A stretch of DNA of 64,000 bases from Aegicerativicinus sediminis (GCF_015476115.1 NZ_CP064295.1:986001-1050000), one strand, 5' to 3'; shown: positions 53,192-63,806, counted from the stretch's first letter. The notes: generated from the sequence alone by a model not told the origin. Program-made: numbers and translations.

Positions 53192-53863
53192 TTATTTCTT
53201 GCCTCCTAAAACAATAACTATTTCACCTTTTGGGGGTTTAGAGGAGTAATAATCCAGAACTTGCTTTATGGTACCCCTTTTAGTTTCCTCAAACATTTTT
53301 GTAAGTTCCCTGGAAACAGAGATTAGGCGATCTTCACCAAAATATTCAATAAAATTTGCAAGTGTTTTCAGGAATTTATGAGGGGATTCATAAAAAACCA
53401 TGGTTCGAGTTTCTTCTGCCAACTCAGTTAAACGTGTATGGCGGCCTTTTTTAACTGGTAAGAATCCTTCAAATAAAAATTTATCATTCGGTAATCCAGA
53501 ATTAACAAGCGCAGGGACAAACGCCGTTGCACCTGGTAGGCATTCTATTTCAATTTGATTTTCAATACAGGCACGGGTCAATAAAAATCCAGGATCCGAG
53601 ATGGCCGGGGTCCCTGCATCTGAAATTAATGCGATTGTGGAACCTCCTTGTAAAACTTTTATATAGTAATCTAATTTTTTATGCTCATTATGCATATGGT
53701 AAGATTGCATAGGGGTATCAATCTCGAAATGTTTAAGGAGTTTTCCTGAAGTTCGCGTATCTTCTGCAAGGATAAGGTCTACTTCTTTTAAAACCTCAAT
53801 AGCCCTGAACGTCATGTCTTTTAAATTTCCTATAGGTGTAGGAACAAGATATAATTTAGACAT
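53192..53863 (-). CDS. rsmI: 16S rRNA (cytidine-1402-2'-O)-methyltransferase RsmI
   Basis: 223 aa. YLVPTPIGNLKDMTFRAIEV at the start and LILAEDTRTSGKLLKHF are RsmI signatures. ALISDAGTPAISDPGFLL is the tetrapyrrole-methylase SAM loop, and EIECLPGATAFVPALVNSG follows. It methylates C1402 in the ribosomal P site. It converges on the AhpD-like gene and lies 14 bp after the hypothetical gene on the same strand. Confidence 0.95.
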   Translation of the reverse strand: MSKLYLVPTPIGNLKDMTFRAIEVLKEVDLILAEDTRTSGKLLKHFEIDTPMQSYHMHNEHKKLDYYIKVLQGGSTIALISDAGTPAISDPGFLLTRACIENQIEIECLPGATAFVPALVNSGLPNDKFLFEGFLPVKKGRHTRLTELAEETRTMVFYESPHKFLKTLANFIEYFGEDRLISVSRELTKMFEETKRGTIKQVLDYYSSKPPKGEIVIVLGGKK

Positions 53864-53877
53864 ACCGTCTGAACAAA

Positions 53878-54627
53878 TTAGTCAAATTTACTTTCAATAA
53901 GTTCGAGAAAACGCTGTTCCATTTCCTCCTTGCCTTTCCACATATTGTAGTCTGGCTTAACCTGATTTTGGATTAAATTAGATGCTTCCTTAAAATTTTG
54001 GGCCGTATTTATTTGTGATAATACCCGATCATAATCTTCTCGCTTCCCATCAAAAAGATGTTTAATAAAGGCGAGTTTATCATTCAAACCAATGACAACA
54101 CCTTTACCTTTCAATACATCATTCACAGACCTCTGATAAATTTTTTCTTGAGCCTTACTTATAGGCTCAAACTCCGGCATATCCTTAAAATCCTTCGTTA
54201 GATTATCGAATTCTGAAGGTTCATCTTCCTCAGGTTGATGATTGTTTTGATCCAAAACAATTTCATCCTCTTCCACTTCTTCTTCATCTGGCATATGGGC
54301 TACAATGTTTTTTATTTTCTCCATTACAGGTTCCATAATTTCCTCATCTTCATTTTCTTCTTCCAACTTTAAATAAATGGAATCTTTCGACTCATTCTCT
54401 AAATTATTATTGCTTAAAACTCGGTCTAACATTTCAAAAAATGTAGATTCGCTCTCTCCTATAGATGGTAAATCCTCCAGGAAATGTTCCTTCGCAAATT
54501 TTAACACAGATAATTTCTCATATAATTGAGCCACTTCCTCATGCATTTTCTCAACATCTTCCCTACCGCTTAATTTTAAAATGCGATGGGCGATGCTCAT
54601 TAACTCAGTTTCAATTTTTTTAATCAT
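53878..54627 (-). CDS. Conserved hypothetical protein, acidic, coiled-coil
   Basis: 249 aa. The first 70 residues look helical (MIKKIETELMSIAHRILKLS). A long acidic stretch, residues about 85-150, is rich in Glu and Asp (EEENEDEEIMEPVMEKIKNI). The C-terminal part has KVVIGLNDKLAFIKHLFDGK-like text, with EDYDRVLSQINTAQNF. It has no membrane helix or signal peptide. A family of this form next to rsmI is common in Flavobacteriia, but I do not recognise a function. Confidence 0.75.
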   Translation of the reverse strand: MIKKIETELMSIAHRILKLSGREDVEKMHEEVAQLYEKLSVLKFAKEHFLEDLPSIGESESTFFEMLDRVLSNNNLENESKDSIYLKLEEENEDEEIMEPVMEKIKNIVAHMPDEEEVEEDEIVLDQNNHQPEEDEPSEFDNLTKDFKDMPEFEPISKAQEKIYQRSVNDVLKGKGVVIGLNDKLAFIKHLFDGKREDYDRVLSQINTAQNFKEASNLIQNQVKPDYNMWKGKEEMEQRFLELIESKFD

Positions 54628-54744
54628 TTTATCCAGGTGTTATTGTATTTAGGGGTAAAGGTCTTTCTAAAATCAAACGTTAGAAGTCCTCTTAAATTTT
54701 ATATTCTTTAACTTTTGATATTCCATAAATTTAAGCAACCTTTA

Positions 54745-54752
54745 TACCTTTG
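54745..54752 (+). promoter_or_regulatory. Minus-7 promoter element of tdk
   Basis: TACCTTTG fits TAnnTTTG exactly, 33 bp before the start codon. The nearest TTTTG upstream (54713-54717) leaves a 27-bp spacer, longer than usual, so only this part is firm. Confidence 0.45.
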
Positions 54753-54785
54753 AGGCTTCGGAATCAAGAGGGTTAAAATTACAAA

Positions 54786-55439
54786 ATGTTTCTCGAAAAT
54801 ACCGTAAATCATAAGGAACAATTCGGATGGATTGAGGTCATCTGTGGATCAATGTTCTCTGGCAAAACAGAGGAACTAATTCGTAGATTGAAACGTGCCA
54901 AATTTGCCCGTCAAAAGGTAGAAATTTTTAAACCGGCCATAGACCAGCGTTACCATGAAGAAATGGTAGTTTCCCATGATTCTAATGAGATTAGATCTAC
55001 ACCTGTTCCAGCAGCAGCTAACATTCCAATACTGGCAGATGGTTGTGATGTTGTTGGAATTGATGAAGCCCAATTTTTTGATGATGAAATAGTCCGGGTT
55101 TGTAACGACTTGGCTAATAAGGGTGTGCGTGTTATTGTAGCCGGCCTCGATATGGATTTTAAAGGAAACCCTTTTGGACCAATGCCTAATTTAATGGCAA
55201 CCGCAGAGTACGTAACCAAGGTTCATGCAATTTGTACCAGAACAGGAAATTTGGCCCAATATAGTTACCGTAAATCCAATAGCAATAACCTTGTGCTATT
55301 AGGAGAAACCGAAGAGTACGAACCCCTTAGCAGAGCGGCATTTTATAAAGCAATGCTGAGGGACAAAGTTAGGAACATGAATGTCAATGATCCCGAAGAA
55401 ATTATAGTAAACCCTAAACAATCCAATGCCAAAGGCTGA
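54786..55439 (+). CDS. tdk: Thymidine kinase (class II)
   Basis: 217 aa. [20 protein letters not shown] holds the Walker A loop (residues 21-28), [15 protein letters not shown] the Walker B, and [14 protein letters not shown] the lid. [20 protein letters not shown] replaces the usual second zinc-ribbon Cys pair, so the zinc site looks reduced, as it does in many Bacteroidota. It phosphorylates thymidine for salvage. It overlaps alr by 14 bp. Confidence 0.93.
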   Translation: MFLENTVNHKEQFGWIEVICGSMFSGKTEELIRRLKRAKFARQKVEIFKPAIDQRYHEEMVVSHDSNEIRSTPVPAAANIPILADGCDVVGIDEAQFFDDEIVRVCNDLANKGVRVIVAGLDMDFKGNPFGPMPNLMATAEYVTKVHAICTRTGNLAQYSYRKSNSNNLVLLGETEEYEPLSRAAFYKAMLRDKVRNMNVNDPEEIIVNPKQSNAKG

Positions 55440-56532
55440 GCAGACGGTAATTGAAATTAACTTAAATGCTCTAACCCAAAACTTCAATTTTTTAAAATCC
55501 AAATTAGAGCCCGATACCAGATTTTTAGCTGTGGTTAAAGCTTTTGGGTATGGAAGCGATGCCGTAATAGTTTCATCGCATTTAGAGAAATTAGGCGCAG
55601 ATTATTTAGCTGTTGCATTTACGTCTGAAGGCGTTCATTTAAGACAGGAAGGTATTAAGCTTCCTATTTTAGTACTACATCCACAGATTACTGATTTCAA
55701 AACCATTATCGATTATTGTTTAGAACCAAATCTTTATTCATTTAGGGTATTAGAATCATTTATTGAAACCTGCACAGAATTAGATTTAAACAACTATCCA
55801 GTTCATATTAAATTTAATACTGGATTAAATAGATTAGGTTTTCGATCAAGCGATATTAAAAACGTCTCAGAATTACTGAAAAATGGAAATTATATCAAAG
55901 TGAGGTCGATTTTTTCTCATCTTGCGGCGAGTGATGACTTATTAAAGGATGCTTTCACCAGGAACCAAATTGAGGATTTTCAGAATATATTCAAAGAACT
56001 AACTGATAATTTGGGTTATCGACCTATTCAACATATTTTGAATACATCTGGAATTTTAAATTATCCGGAAGCCCAATTTGATATGGTGCGATCGGGCATA
56101 GGCCTTTATGGATTTGGAAATTCACCTTTATTCAAAAACAATCTTACTCCTATAATTACCGTAAAATCGATTATTTCTCAAATTCATGAAATTGAGCCAG
56201 GGGAAAGTGTAGGTTATAACTTCGGTTTTGTAAGTGATACTTATAGACGTACAGCCACTATTCCTATAGGCCATGCTGATGGAATCGGCCGTCAATATGG
56301 ACAAGGAAAAGGTTATGTTACCATCAATGAAGAACGGGCCATAATTGTTGGAAATGTTTGTATGGATATGCTCATGGTAGATGTAACAAATATCAACTGT
56401 GAGGAAGGAGATGAAGTCGTAGTTTTTGGTCAATTTCCTGACGCCGAAGAATTCTCCTCAACCGCAGATACTATATCCTATGAACTATTAACCGGTTTAT
56501 CTAGAAGAATTAAACGCATCGTAAATTCATAG
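55426..56532 (+). CDS. alr: Alanine racemase
   Basis: 368 aa. The PLP lysine is Lys38 in [11 protein letters not shown], and [20 protein letters not shown] contains the second catalytic Tyr. [17 protein letters not shown] and [13 protein letters not shown] are further Alr motifs. It supplies D-alanine for peptidoglycan. It starts inside the tdk gene, so expression is probably linked. Confidence 0.93.
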   Translation: MPKAEQTVIEINLNALTQNFNFLKSKLEPDTRFLAVVKAFGYGSDAVIVSSHLEKLGADYLAVAFTSEGVHLRQEGIKLPILVLHPQITDFKTIIDYCLEPNLYSFRVLESFIETCTELDLNNYPVHIKFNTGLNRLGFRSSDIKNVSELLKNGNYIKVRSIFSHLAASDDLLKDAFTRNQIEDFQNIFKELTDNLGYRPIQHILNTSGILNYPEAQFDMVRSGIGLYGFGNSPLFKNNLTPIITVKSIISQIHEIEPGESVGYNFGFVSDTYRRTATIPIGHADGIGRQYGQGKGYVTINEERAIIVGNVCMDMLMVDVTNINCEEGDEVVVFGQFPDAEEFSSTADTISYELLTGLSRRIKRIVNS

Positions 56533-56614
56533 TTGTATGAATTTTCTGTTAGAATTAAAAAATTTCAATATTTTTAACTCATTGAAAATTAACCCCTAAC
56601 ACTAATCTAAAATT

Positions 56615-57028
56615 ATGCTAAAAGAATTTAGAGATTTTATTATGACCGGCAATGTCATTGATTTGGCAGTTGCGGTTATTTTAGCCGGTGCCGTTGGCTT
56701 GGTCGTTACTGGATTTACAAACGATATTATGATGCCAATTGTAGGCCATTATGCTGGAGGTATGGACTTCGCAGATATGAAATTAATACTTGACGAAGCG
56801 GTAACTAATGCAGAAGGAGAAGTTGTAGAGCCAGAAAATGCCATTATGTATGGCAAATGGATCAATGCAATTATTAATTTAATCATTGTTGGTTTCGTGT
56901 TGTTTATAATTGTGAAAGCCTACAATTCCACTAAAAAGCCAAAAGAAGAGGCACCAGCTCCACCTCCAGGTCCTACCGAAATAGACTTACTCAAGGAAAT
57001 CAGGGACGAATTGAAAAGAAAAGTTTAG
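56615..57028 (+). CDS. mscL: Large-conductance mechanosensitive channel MscL
   Basis: 137 aa. LKEFRDFIMTGNVIDLAVAV is the N-terminal amphipathic and first transmembrane segment, with VILAGAVGLVVTGFTNDIMM. The second helix is IINLIIVGFVLFIIVKAYNS, ending in a charged, proline-rich tail (EEAPAPPPGPTEI). It releases solutes during osmotic downshock. Single gene with a terminator. Confidence 0.93.
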   Translation: MLKEFRDFIMTGNVIDLAVAVILAGAVGLVVTGFTNDIMMPIVGHYAGGMDFADMKLILDEAVTNAEGEVVEPENAIMYGKWINAIINLIIVGFVLFIIVKAYNSTKKPKEEAPAPPPGPTEIDLLKEIRDELKRKV

Positions 57029-57057
57029 CGCTCCGCTACACTACATAATTAATTATT

Positions 57058-57090
57058 TAAACCACTCTTTTTAGGGTGGTCTTTTTTTTA
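57058..57090 (+). terminator. Intrinsic terminator after mscL
   Basis: AACCACTC (57059-57066) and GGGTGGT (57074-57080), one G-T pair, followed by CTTTTTTTT. Confidence 0.8.
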
Positions 57091-57123
57091 AATTTTTGAA
57101 ACATCCTCAAACAATATTACATA

Positions 57124-57131
57124 CATTTGCA
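57124..57131 (+). promoter_or_regulatory. Minus-7 promoter-like element upstream of asd
   Basis: TACATTTG fits TAnnTTTG. The closest TTTG upstream (57095-57098) gives a 25-bp spacer, slightly long. It implies a leader of about 105 nt before asd, in which no known riboswitch fold was recognised. Confidence 0.4.
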
Positions 57132-57241
57132 GCTTCTTAAAAGTTAAGCCTCAAATGGTTAATTATTAAGAAACTATATTTAAAAACATTAATAAATTTT
57201 TAATTAAACAAAACCAATATTTATAATTAAATCCAATTAAA

Positions 57242-58231
57242 ATGAAAGTTGCAGTTGTAGGTGCCACCGGTATGGTCGGCCATGTGATGCTAAAAGTCCT
57301 AGAAGAAAGAAATTTTCCCGTTACTGAATTGTTGCCAGTGGCTTCAGAAAAATCTGTTGGCAAGACCATTAAGTTTAAGGATAAGGATTATAAGATTATT
57401 GGATTGCAGGATGCGGTTAATGAAAGACCAGATATTGCATTGTTTTCTGCTGGTGGTGGCACTTCCTTAGATTGGGCACCAAAATTTGCAGAAGTTGGTA
57501 CAACCGTGGTAGATAATTCTTCAGCATGGAGAATGGATGCCACCAAAAAGTTAGTGGTACCAGAAATAAATGCGGATATATTAACAAAAGAGGATAAAAT
57601 TATCGCGAACCCTAATTGCTCAACCATACAAATGGTAATGGCATTAGCACCGCTTCATAAAAAATATAAGATTAAACGTATTGTCGTTTCAACTTACCAG
57701 TCTGTTTCCGGAACTGGTGTAAAGGCAGTTAAACAACTAGAAAATGAAATTGCTGGCATTGAAGGAGAAATGGCCTATTTCTACCCAATAAGTAGAAATG
57801 CAATACCTCATTGCGATGTTTTCGAAAACAATGGGTACACAAAAGAGGAAATGAAATTGGTTCGTGAAACCCAAAAAATCCTTGATGACCGTTCTATAGC
57901 TGTTACAGCAACAGCTGTAAGAATCCCTACCGCAGGAGGACACAGTGAAGCGGTTAATGTTGAGTTTGAAAATGATTTCGATTTGAAAGATGTTCGCCAT
58001 CTTTTGGAATCTACTCCTGGAGTAGTTGTTCAAGACGATTTAGAAAAAAATAGTTACCCAATGCCAATCTTGGCTCATGATAAAGATGAGGTATTTGTTG
58101 GAAGGATTCGCAGAGATGAATCTCAGCCCAATACATTGAATATGTGGATTGTAAGTGACAACCTAAGAAAGGGAGCCGCTACAAATACAATTCAAATAGC
58201 GGAATATTTAGTAAAGGAAGAATTGGTTTAA
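57242..58231 (+). CDS. asd: Aspartate-semialdehyde dehydrogenase
   Basis: 329 aa. MKVAVVGATGMVGHVMLKVL is the NADP-binding start, Cys126 in IIANPNCSTIQM the catalytic thiol, and RIPTAGGHSEAVNVEFE contains the catalytic His. It makes aspartate semialdehyde for lysine, threonine, methionine and diaminopimelate. It stands alone between two terminators. Confidence 0.95.
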   Translation: MKVAVVGATGMVGHVMLKVLEERNFPVTELLPVASEKSVGKTIKFKDKDYKIIGLQDAVNERPDIALFSAGGGTSLDWAPKFAEVGTTVVDNSSAWRMDATKKLVVPEINADILTKEDKIIANPNCSTIQMVMALAPLHKKYKIKRIVVSTYQSVSGTGVKAVKQLENEIAGIEGEMAYFYPISRNAIPHCDVFENNGYTKEEMKLVRETQKILDDRSIAVTATAVRIPTAGGHSEAVNVEFENDFDLKDVRHLLESTPGVVVQDDLEKNSYPMPILAHDKDEVFVGRIRRDESQPNTLNMWIVSDNLRKGAATNTIQIAEYLVKEELV

Positions 58232-58254
58232 AATAAATTACCAAAATAAACTTT

Positions 58255-58300
58255 AACACCTATAAACTTGATTTTTATCTGTTTATAGGTGTTTTTCATT
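58255..58300 (+). terminator. Intrinsic terminator after asd
   Basis: AACACCTATAAAC (58255-58267) and GTTTATAGGTGTT (58281-58293) form a perfect 13-bp stem, followed by a T-rich run. Confidence 0.9.
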
Positions 58301-58346
58301 TTTAAATCTTTTGAATTCGTATATTTAGACACCAAATTAAACGTAG

Positions 58347-59432
58347 ATGTTGACCCGCCCCTACTTCTATGGATGCATGCTTATCATTGCCATGCTTTTC
58401 CAGTCTTGTCAAAAGGACGATGATGACTACGTACCAATAATTTCACCTGTTGTTTTTGACCTCGATCAGGTGCCATACGCAAATCTTTCGGAATACAATT
58501 TTTTTGAAGGAAACATGTCCGATTTAGATCCCGTTTATGGGGTTTTGGAATATGAACTTGTTTCACCTTTGTTTACAGATTATGCGAACAAAAAAAGGTT
58601 TGTTTGGATGCCTTCAGAAGTTAAGGCTTCATATGTATCTAACTCTGAAACTTTAGATTTTCCGGTTGGAAGTGTTTTAATTAAGAATTTTTATTATGAC
58701 TCCTCACATGGTTTGAGTAGTAGAAAAATGATTGAGACCCGAATAATGATAATGAAATCTGAAGGTTGGGTTTTTGCTAATTACAAATGGTTAGATGATA
58801 TGTCGGATGCTATTTTAGATCCAACAGGAAGTTTTGTGGAAATGAACATTACAGTGAATGCTGAAAATTATAATTTCAATTATAAAATTCCCTCAGAACC
58901 CGAATGCCTTACTTGTCATAAATCCATAGAGGACAAACCAGCTGTGATAGGTGTAAAACCACAGAATCTGAATAAAATGTTTAGCTATCAAAGCTCTGGG
59001 ACAAAAAACCAATTACAGGAATGGATAGATATGGGGTATTTAGAAAATAACATACCAAGTAATTTAAGTACGGTAGTTGATTGGACTGATAATAGCAAAA
59101 GTTTGGACGAACGCGTACGCTCTTATTTAAACATAAATTGTGCCCATTGCCATTCAGAATTTGGACATTGTTCATACAGACCAATGAGGTTTGATTATAA
59201 GGACACAACAGATCCTGCAAATTTGGGAATATGTGTTGAAGCCCATGAGGATGTTGAAGACCTAATGTATATTATTAAACCGGGCGATGCTGAAAATTCT
59301 ATTCTTCCTTATAGGTTAAAAACATCTGACCAAAGTGTTAAAATGCCCTTATTGGGTGTTAGATTGAAACACAATGAGGCAATAGATTTGATTGAACAAT
59401 GGATTAATTCTTTAGACCCCCTCTGTCAATAG
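58347..59432 (+). CDS. Di-heme c-type cytochrome-like lipoprotein (SO2930-like)
   Basis: 361 aa. A signal peptide with lipobox (LFQSC, Cys21) predicts a lipoprotein facing the periplasm or cell surface. Two c-type heme motifs are present, Cys187-Leu-Thr-Cys190-His191 and Cys265-Ala-His-Cys268-His269. The segments LVSPLFTDYANKKRFVWMPS, FPVGSVLIKNFYYD and NFNYKIPSEPECLTCH recall SO2930-family proteins. It should carry electrons outside the cytoplasm, but the partner is unknown. It is followed 3 bp later by the secreted ASPIC protein, and they are probably co-transcribed. Confidence 0.75.
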   Translation: MLTRPYFYGCMLIIAMLFQSCQKDDDDYVPIISPVVFDLDQVPYANLSEYNFFEGNMSDLDPVYGVLEYELVSPLFTDYANKKRFVWMPSEVKASYVSNSETLDFPVGSVLIKNFYYDSSHGLSSRKMIETRIMIMKSEGWVFANYKWLDDMSDAILDPTGSFVEMNITVNAENYNFNYKIPSEPECLTCHKSIEDKPAVIGVKPQNLNKMFSYQSSGTKNQLQEWIDMGYLENNIPSNLSTVVDWTDNSKSLDERVRSYLNINCAHCHSEFGHCSYRPMRFDYKDTTDPANLGICVEAHEDVEDLMYIIKPGDAENSILPYRLKTSDQSVKMPLLGVRLKHNEAIDLIEQWINSLDPLCQ

Positions 59433-59435
59433 CCT

Positions 59436-61511
59436 ATGAAATTAAATTTCTACTTTTCCCTTTTTATGTATTCATTATCAATTGTCGGATTTGCCCAAAG
59501 TTTCGATAATTGTACGGCTGCAAGTAATGCCACAGCTATTACTCCTGGAAACTTTACTATTAATGCAATTAATGGTAATGACCTTCCCAGTACAGTCTGT
59601 GATGGAGTGAATTCAGGCGCCATAACTGCAGTTGAATGGTTAAAATATACTCCGACACAAGACCATACCGTTGTAATATCTTCAGATTTAAATGTAAATG
59701 GAGATAAAGACACAAGGGTAAACATTTATACTGGGTCATGTGGTTCGCTGACCTGTCTGGTGGGTGATGACGATTCGGGAGCTTATGAGGGAACTAATGG
59801 TATGTCGTTGCTTTCTTATATTGAATTTAATGTTACCTCTGGCACAACTTATTATATTGTATGGAACAACTTTTGGTCATCCAATGGATTTGACTTTGCG
59901 CTTACGGAATATCCTGTAAAAACTCCGTCAGACCGGTCTTCTGCAGTAACTTTTTCTCAAACCAACGCTGATATTTTAGGCGCTTATGACAGGGGCCTTT
60001 TCGATATAAATGGGGATCATTTAGATGATTGGGTCTCTATAGACCCAACACGGATTAACATTAATCTTCAAAATGCAAATGGCACTTATACAAAGGTTAC
60101 AAAAACTACAACCCTTGCAGATTATGAGCCTGCCTGGAGTATGGCTGCCGGGGATTTTAATGCTGATGGATATGCGGATTTGATCTATGGCGGTAGCGAT
60201 GGTGCTACTTTTATGAAATCCAATCAAACAGGTAATTCAGGTTTTAGTTCTGTGGAATACATTGAGATTTCTGGCCCTGAAGATGTTTTTTGCCAACGTA
60301 CCAATTTTGTTGATATCGACAATGATGGTTCCTTGGATGGATTTGCTTGTTATGATTTGGGACCAAGTGTAACTTATTATAATGATGGTTCTGGAAATTT
60401 AACTTTTAGTAATTCAAATGGTTTGGGCGGCTATGTAAGTGGGGGTAATTACGGTTCCATTTTTATTGATGTTGATAACGATGGAGATGTCGATATGTTT
60501 ATGTCCAAGTGTTCGGGAGGAGTTCTTATTCAAAGGAAAACCAACGAGCTCTATATAAATAATGGGGATGGAACATATACTGAAATGGCAGTTTCTGCTG
60601 GATTAGCAGACATTATCCAAGCATGGTCAGCTGCTTGGGGTGATTTCGACAATGATGGTGACTTGGATGTTGTTATAGGTTCATATGAAAGAAATGACCA
60701 TCAAGTAATGCGCAATAATGGGGATTTAACCTTTACAGATGTTACTCCGGGTTCAGGCATTGGGATTGGCGACAGGGGTAAAGAAATATTAGCAGGAGAC
60801 TTTAACAATGATGGATACCTTGACGTACTTATGCGTAATTCATTGCTTTATGGAAATGGTGATCTTACATTTACCAAAGAAACGACTGTGGCGGATGGCG
60901 CAATTGGTGATGCGAACAATGATGGCTTCTTAGACATTTTTGACAATTTCCTTTACATCAATAATGGTAACAGTAATAATTATTTAAAGGTTGTTGCCAT
61001 AGGCGATCAAGCCGGTGGTTTTAGTAATATTAATGGTATTGGCGCAAGAGTTGAAATAAAATCAACACTTGGAACTCAAATTAGGGATATTGTTAGTGGG
61101 GTAGGATTTACATATATGAGTTCGTTAACTGCTCATTTTGGTATTAAATCAGATACATCAATAGAATATGTTAAGGTTTATTGGCCTTCTGGAGTTGTTG
61201 ATACAATAAACTCTCCAAATATTAATCAAACATTGGTAATTACTGAAGGTCAAACTTTGAGCACAATTGAAAAAGAATCAAATTCAATCTCTCTCTACCC
61301 TAATCCTACAAGAGATAAGGTCTATCTAAAATCAAATACCGTCAACCTGCAAAATGCAACATTTTCTATTTATGACATAACTGGAAAAACTATAGCTAAT
61401 GGTCACTTACGTAGTGGTGAAATAGAATTTTCAAACTTTAGTTCTGGACATTATATCTTAAAAATAACTGAGGGCAATCTCACAAAACATTGGAAAATCC
61501 TAAAACAATAA
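59436..61511 (+). CDS. Secreted FG-GAP/VCBS-repeat protein with ASPIC/UnbV domain and type IX sorting signal
   Basis: 691 aa. A signal peptide (about residues 1-20, ending GFA before QS) precedes a first domain of about 140 residues. Several FG-GAP/VCBS repeats of the D-x-N-x-D-G type follow, such as AAGDFNADGYADLIYGG and FVDIDNDGSLDGFACYD, which bind Ca. Next is an ASPIC/UnbV domain (LKVVAIGDQAGGFSNINGIG, VKVYWPSGVVDTI). The C-terminal SLYPNPTRDKVYLKSNTVNL starts a type IX secretion sorting domain ending HWKILKQ. It should be exported to the cell surface or released. Role unknown. Confidence 0.85.
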   Translation: MKLNFYFSLFMYSLSIVGFAQSFDNCTAASNATAITPGNFTINAINGNDLPSTVCDGVNSGAITAVEWLKYTPTQDHTVVISSDLNVNGDKDTRVNIYTGSCGSLTCLVGDDDSGAYEGTNGMSLLSYIEFNVTSGTTYYIVWNNFWSSNGFDFALTEYPVKTPSDRSSAVTFSQTNADILGAYDRGLFDINGDHLDDWVSIDPTRININLQNANGTYTKVTKTTTLADYEPAWSMAAGDFNADGYADLIYGGSDGATFMKSNQTGNSGFSSVEYIEISGPEDVFCQRTNFVDIDNDGSLDGFACYDLGPSVTYYNDGSGNLTFSNSNGLGGYVSGGNYGSIFIDVDNDGDVDMFMSKCSGGVLIQRKTNELYINNGDGTYTEMAVSAGLADIIQAWSAAWGDFDNDGDLDVVIGSYERNDHQVMRNNGDLTFTDVTPGSGIGIGDRGKEILAGDFNNDGYLDVLMRNSLLYGNGDLTFTKETTVADGAIGDANNDGFLDIFDNFLYINNGNSNNYLKVVAIGDQAGGFSNINGIGARVEIKSTLGTQIRDIVSGVGFTYMSSLTAHFGIKSDTSIEYVKVYWPSGVVDTINSPNINQTLVITEGQTLSTIEKESNSISLYPNPTRDKVYLKSNTVNLQNATFSIYDITGKTIANGHLRSGEIEFSNFSSGHYILKITEGNLTKHWKILKQ

Positions 61512-61590
61512 CGGAATTACGTTAAGGAAAATTTAAGGATTAATAATTTTAAAGACTTATTCCTTAATTTCGCGCATCAAACTAAAAATT

Positions 61591-63756
61591 ATGAAAGGCT
61601 TATATTTTTCACTTGCAATTCTTTTTCTATTTATGTCATGTAAAAATGATTCTGAAAATCCTTCAGAGGAAACAACAGCACTAAATTATCCAATAACCAA
61701 AAAAGTTGATACGGTAGATACCTATTTTGGAGAAAAGGTCCCCGATCCATATCGTTGGTTAGAGGATGACCGAAGCGAGGAGACTGCTGAATGGGTCAAA
61801 GAAGAGAATAAGGTAACTTTCGACTATTTAAGTCAGATTCCTTACAGGGAAGATTTAAAAAACAAATTAAGTGACCTTTGGAATTATGAAAAGTTATCCT
61901 CCCCTTTTACTGAAGGTAACTACATCTATTTTGCAAAGAATGATGGTTTACAAAACCAATATGTCTATTACCGCAAAAAGGGTGAAAATGGTGAAGAGCA
62001 AGTTTTTCTAGATCCAAATAAATTTTCTGAAGATGGAACGATTTCCCTTTCCACAATGAGCTTCACGGAGGATGGTAGCCTTTTAGCTTATGCAATTTCT
62101 GAAGGAGGTAGCGATTGGCGTAAAGTGATTGTTTTAGACACTGAGACTTTGGAGCAAATCGGCGATACTTTGAAGGATATAAAATTTTCTGGTGTTTCTT
62201 GGTATAAAAACGATGGATTCTACTATTCTAGTTACGATAAACCAAAAGGTAGTGAATTATCTGCCAAAACTGACCAGCACAAGGTTTACTACCACAAACT
62301 TGGAACCCCTCAATCTGAAGATGAGCTAATATTTGGCGGAACTCCTGAACAAAAACACAGATATTTAGGAGCACGAGTAACCAAGGACAATAAATATTTA
62401 ATTATATCAGCCAGTATTTCAACATCTGGCAACAAACTATTTATTAAAGATTTGTCTAGCCCTAATTCAAAATGGGTAGCTATAATTGGCACTGATGAAT
62501 CTGATACAAACGTTATAGATAATGTTGGTTCTAAACTTTATCTTATTACAGATAAGGATGCTCCAAACAGAAGGCTTGTAACAGTTGATGCAACTAATCC
62601 AACTCCTGAAAATTGGGTCGATGTTATTCCAGAAACTGAATTTGTTTTAAATCCTTCTACTGGTGGCGGATATCTTTTTGCTGAATATATGGAGGATGCC
62701 GTTTCTAAAGTATTGCAATATGATTATGATGGAAAACTGGTAAGAGAAGTTGAGTTGCCTGGAATTGGTAATGCAGGTGGTTTCGGCGGGAAAAAAGAGG
62801 ATACCATAGATTATTACTCATTTACAAATTATTATACCCCAGCGAGCATCTATAAATTTGATTACAAAACAGGTACTTCAGAATTATATTGGACACCACA
62901 AATTCAATTTGACAGCAACGATTTTGAAAGTAAGCAGGTATTTTATAACTCTAAAGATGGAACTAAGGTTCCGATGATTATAACCTACAAAAAAGGGTTA
63001 GAATTGGATGGAAAGAACCCTACCATCCTTTATGGTTATGGTGGATTTAACGTTTCTCAATATCCATCCTTTAGTATAACTAACGCATTGTGGTTACAAG
63101 AAGGTGGTGTTTATGCAGTTGCTAATCTTAGAGGAGGTGGAGAGTATGGTAAAACTTGGCATGATGCAGGAACCAAAATGCAAAAGCAAAATGTATTTGA
63201 TGATTTTATTGCTGCCGCTGAATATTTAATCGACAATAATTATACATCTAAAAAATATTTAGCAATTAGAGGTGGCTCAAACGGAGGCCTTCTAGTTGGT
63301 GCAACTATGACTCAACGGCCTGATTTAATGCAAGTGGCTTTGCCAGCAGTTGGGGTAATGGACATGCTTAGGTATCATACATTTACTGCTGGGGCTGGCT
63401 GGGCCTACGATTATGGAACTTCTGAAGACAATAAAGAAATGTTCAGTTATTTAAAAGGGTATTCTCCCGTTCATAATGTAAAGCCAGGCGTTGAATATCC
63501 TGCGACCTTAGTAACCACTGGAGATCATGACGATAGGGTAGTTCCTGCACACAGTTTTAAATTTGCTGCAGAATTACAAGAAAAACAAGCTGGAAGTAAT
63601 CCAGTTTTAATTCGAATTGAAACGGATGCTGGTCACGGTGCTGGTACTCCGGTAAGTAAAACTATCGAACAATATGCAGATATTTTTGCCTTCACACTAT
63701 ATAACATGGGATATAAAGTTCTGCCGAGTAAAACCAAAGAAAATATTAAAGGATAA
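61591..63756 (+). CDS. Prolyl oligopeptidase (S9A), lipoprotein
   Basis: 721 aa. A lipobox (LFLFMSC, Cys17) predicts a lipoprotein. After the short N-terminal part ([20 protein letters not shown]) comes a beta-propeller, then the catalytic domain. Ser563 lies in [29 protein letters not shown] holds the Asp, and His682 is in [12 protein letters not shown]. It cuts short peptides after proline. It stands alone, with a terminator following. Confidence 0.95.
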   Translation: MKGLYFSLAILFLFMSCKNDSENPSEETTALNYPITKKVDTVDTYFGEKVPDPYRWLEDDRSEETAEWVKEENKVTFDYLSQIPYREDLKNKLSDLWNYEKLSSPFTEGNYIYFAKNDGLQNQYVYYRKKGENGEEQVFLDPNKFSEDGTISLSTMSFTEDGSLLAYAISEGGSDWRKVIVLDTETLEQIGDTLKDIKFSGVSWYKNDGFYYSSYDKPKGSELSAKTDQHKVYYHKLGTPQSEDELIFGGTPEQKHRYLGARVTKDNKYLIISASISTSGNKLFIKDLSSPNSKWVAIIGTDESDTNVIDNVGSKLYLITDKDAPNRRLVTVDATNPTPENWVDVIPETEFVLNPSTGGGYLFAEYMEDAVSKVLQYDYDGKLVREVELPGIGNAGGFGGKKEDTIDYYSFTNYYTPASIYKFDYKTGTSELYWTPQIQFDSNDFESKQVFYNSKDGTKVPMIITYKKGLELDGKNPTILYGYGGFNVSQYPSFSITNALWLQEGGVYAVANLRGGGEYGKTWHDAGTKMQKQNVFDDFIAAAEYLIDNNYTSKKYLAIRGGSNGGLLVGATMTQRPDLMQVALPAVGVMDMLRYHTFTAGAGWAYDYGTSEDNKEMFSYLKGYSPVHNVKPGVEYPATLVTTGDHDDRVVPAHSFKFAAELQEKQAGSNPVLIRIETDAGHGAGTPVSKTIEQYADIFAFTLYNMGYKVLPSKTKENIKG

Positions 63757-63761
63757 GTTTT

Positions 63762-63796
63762 AAAAATCGCTTGAAATTCAAGCGATTTTTTATTTA
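63762..63796 (+). terminator. Intrinsic terminator after the prolyl oligopeptidase gene
   Basis: AAAATCGCTTGAA (63763-63775) and TTCAAGCGATTTT (63777-63789) form the stem (the middle opens as the loop), followed by T-rich DNA. Confidence 0.85.
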
Positions 63797-63806
63797 TGTT
63801 CATTAA

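Noticed and set aside
57132-57241. Lysine or other riboswitch before asd
   Set aside because: The 100-nt leader is very AT-rich with no stable multi-helix fold or recognisable conserved core.
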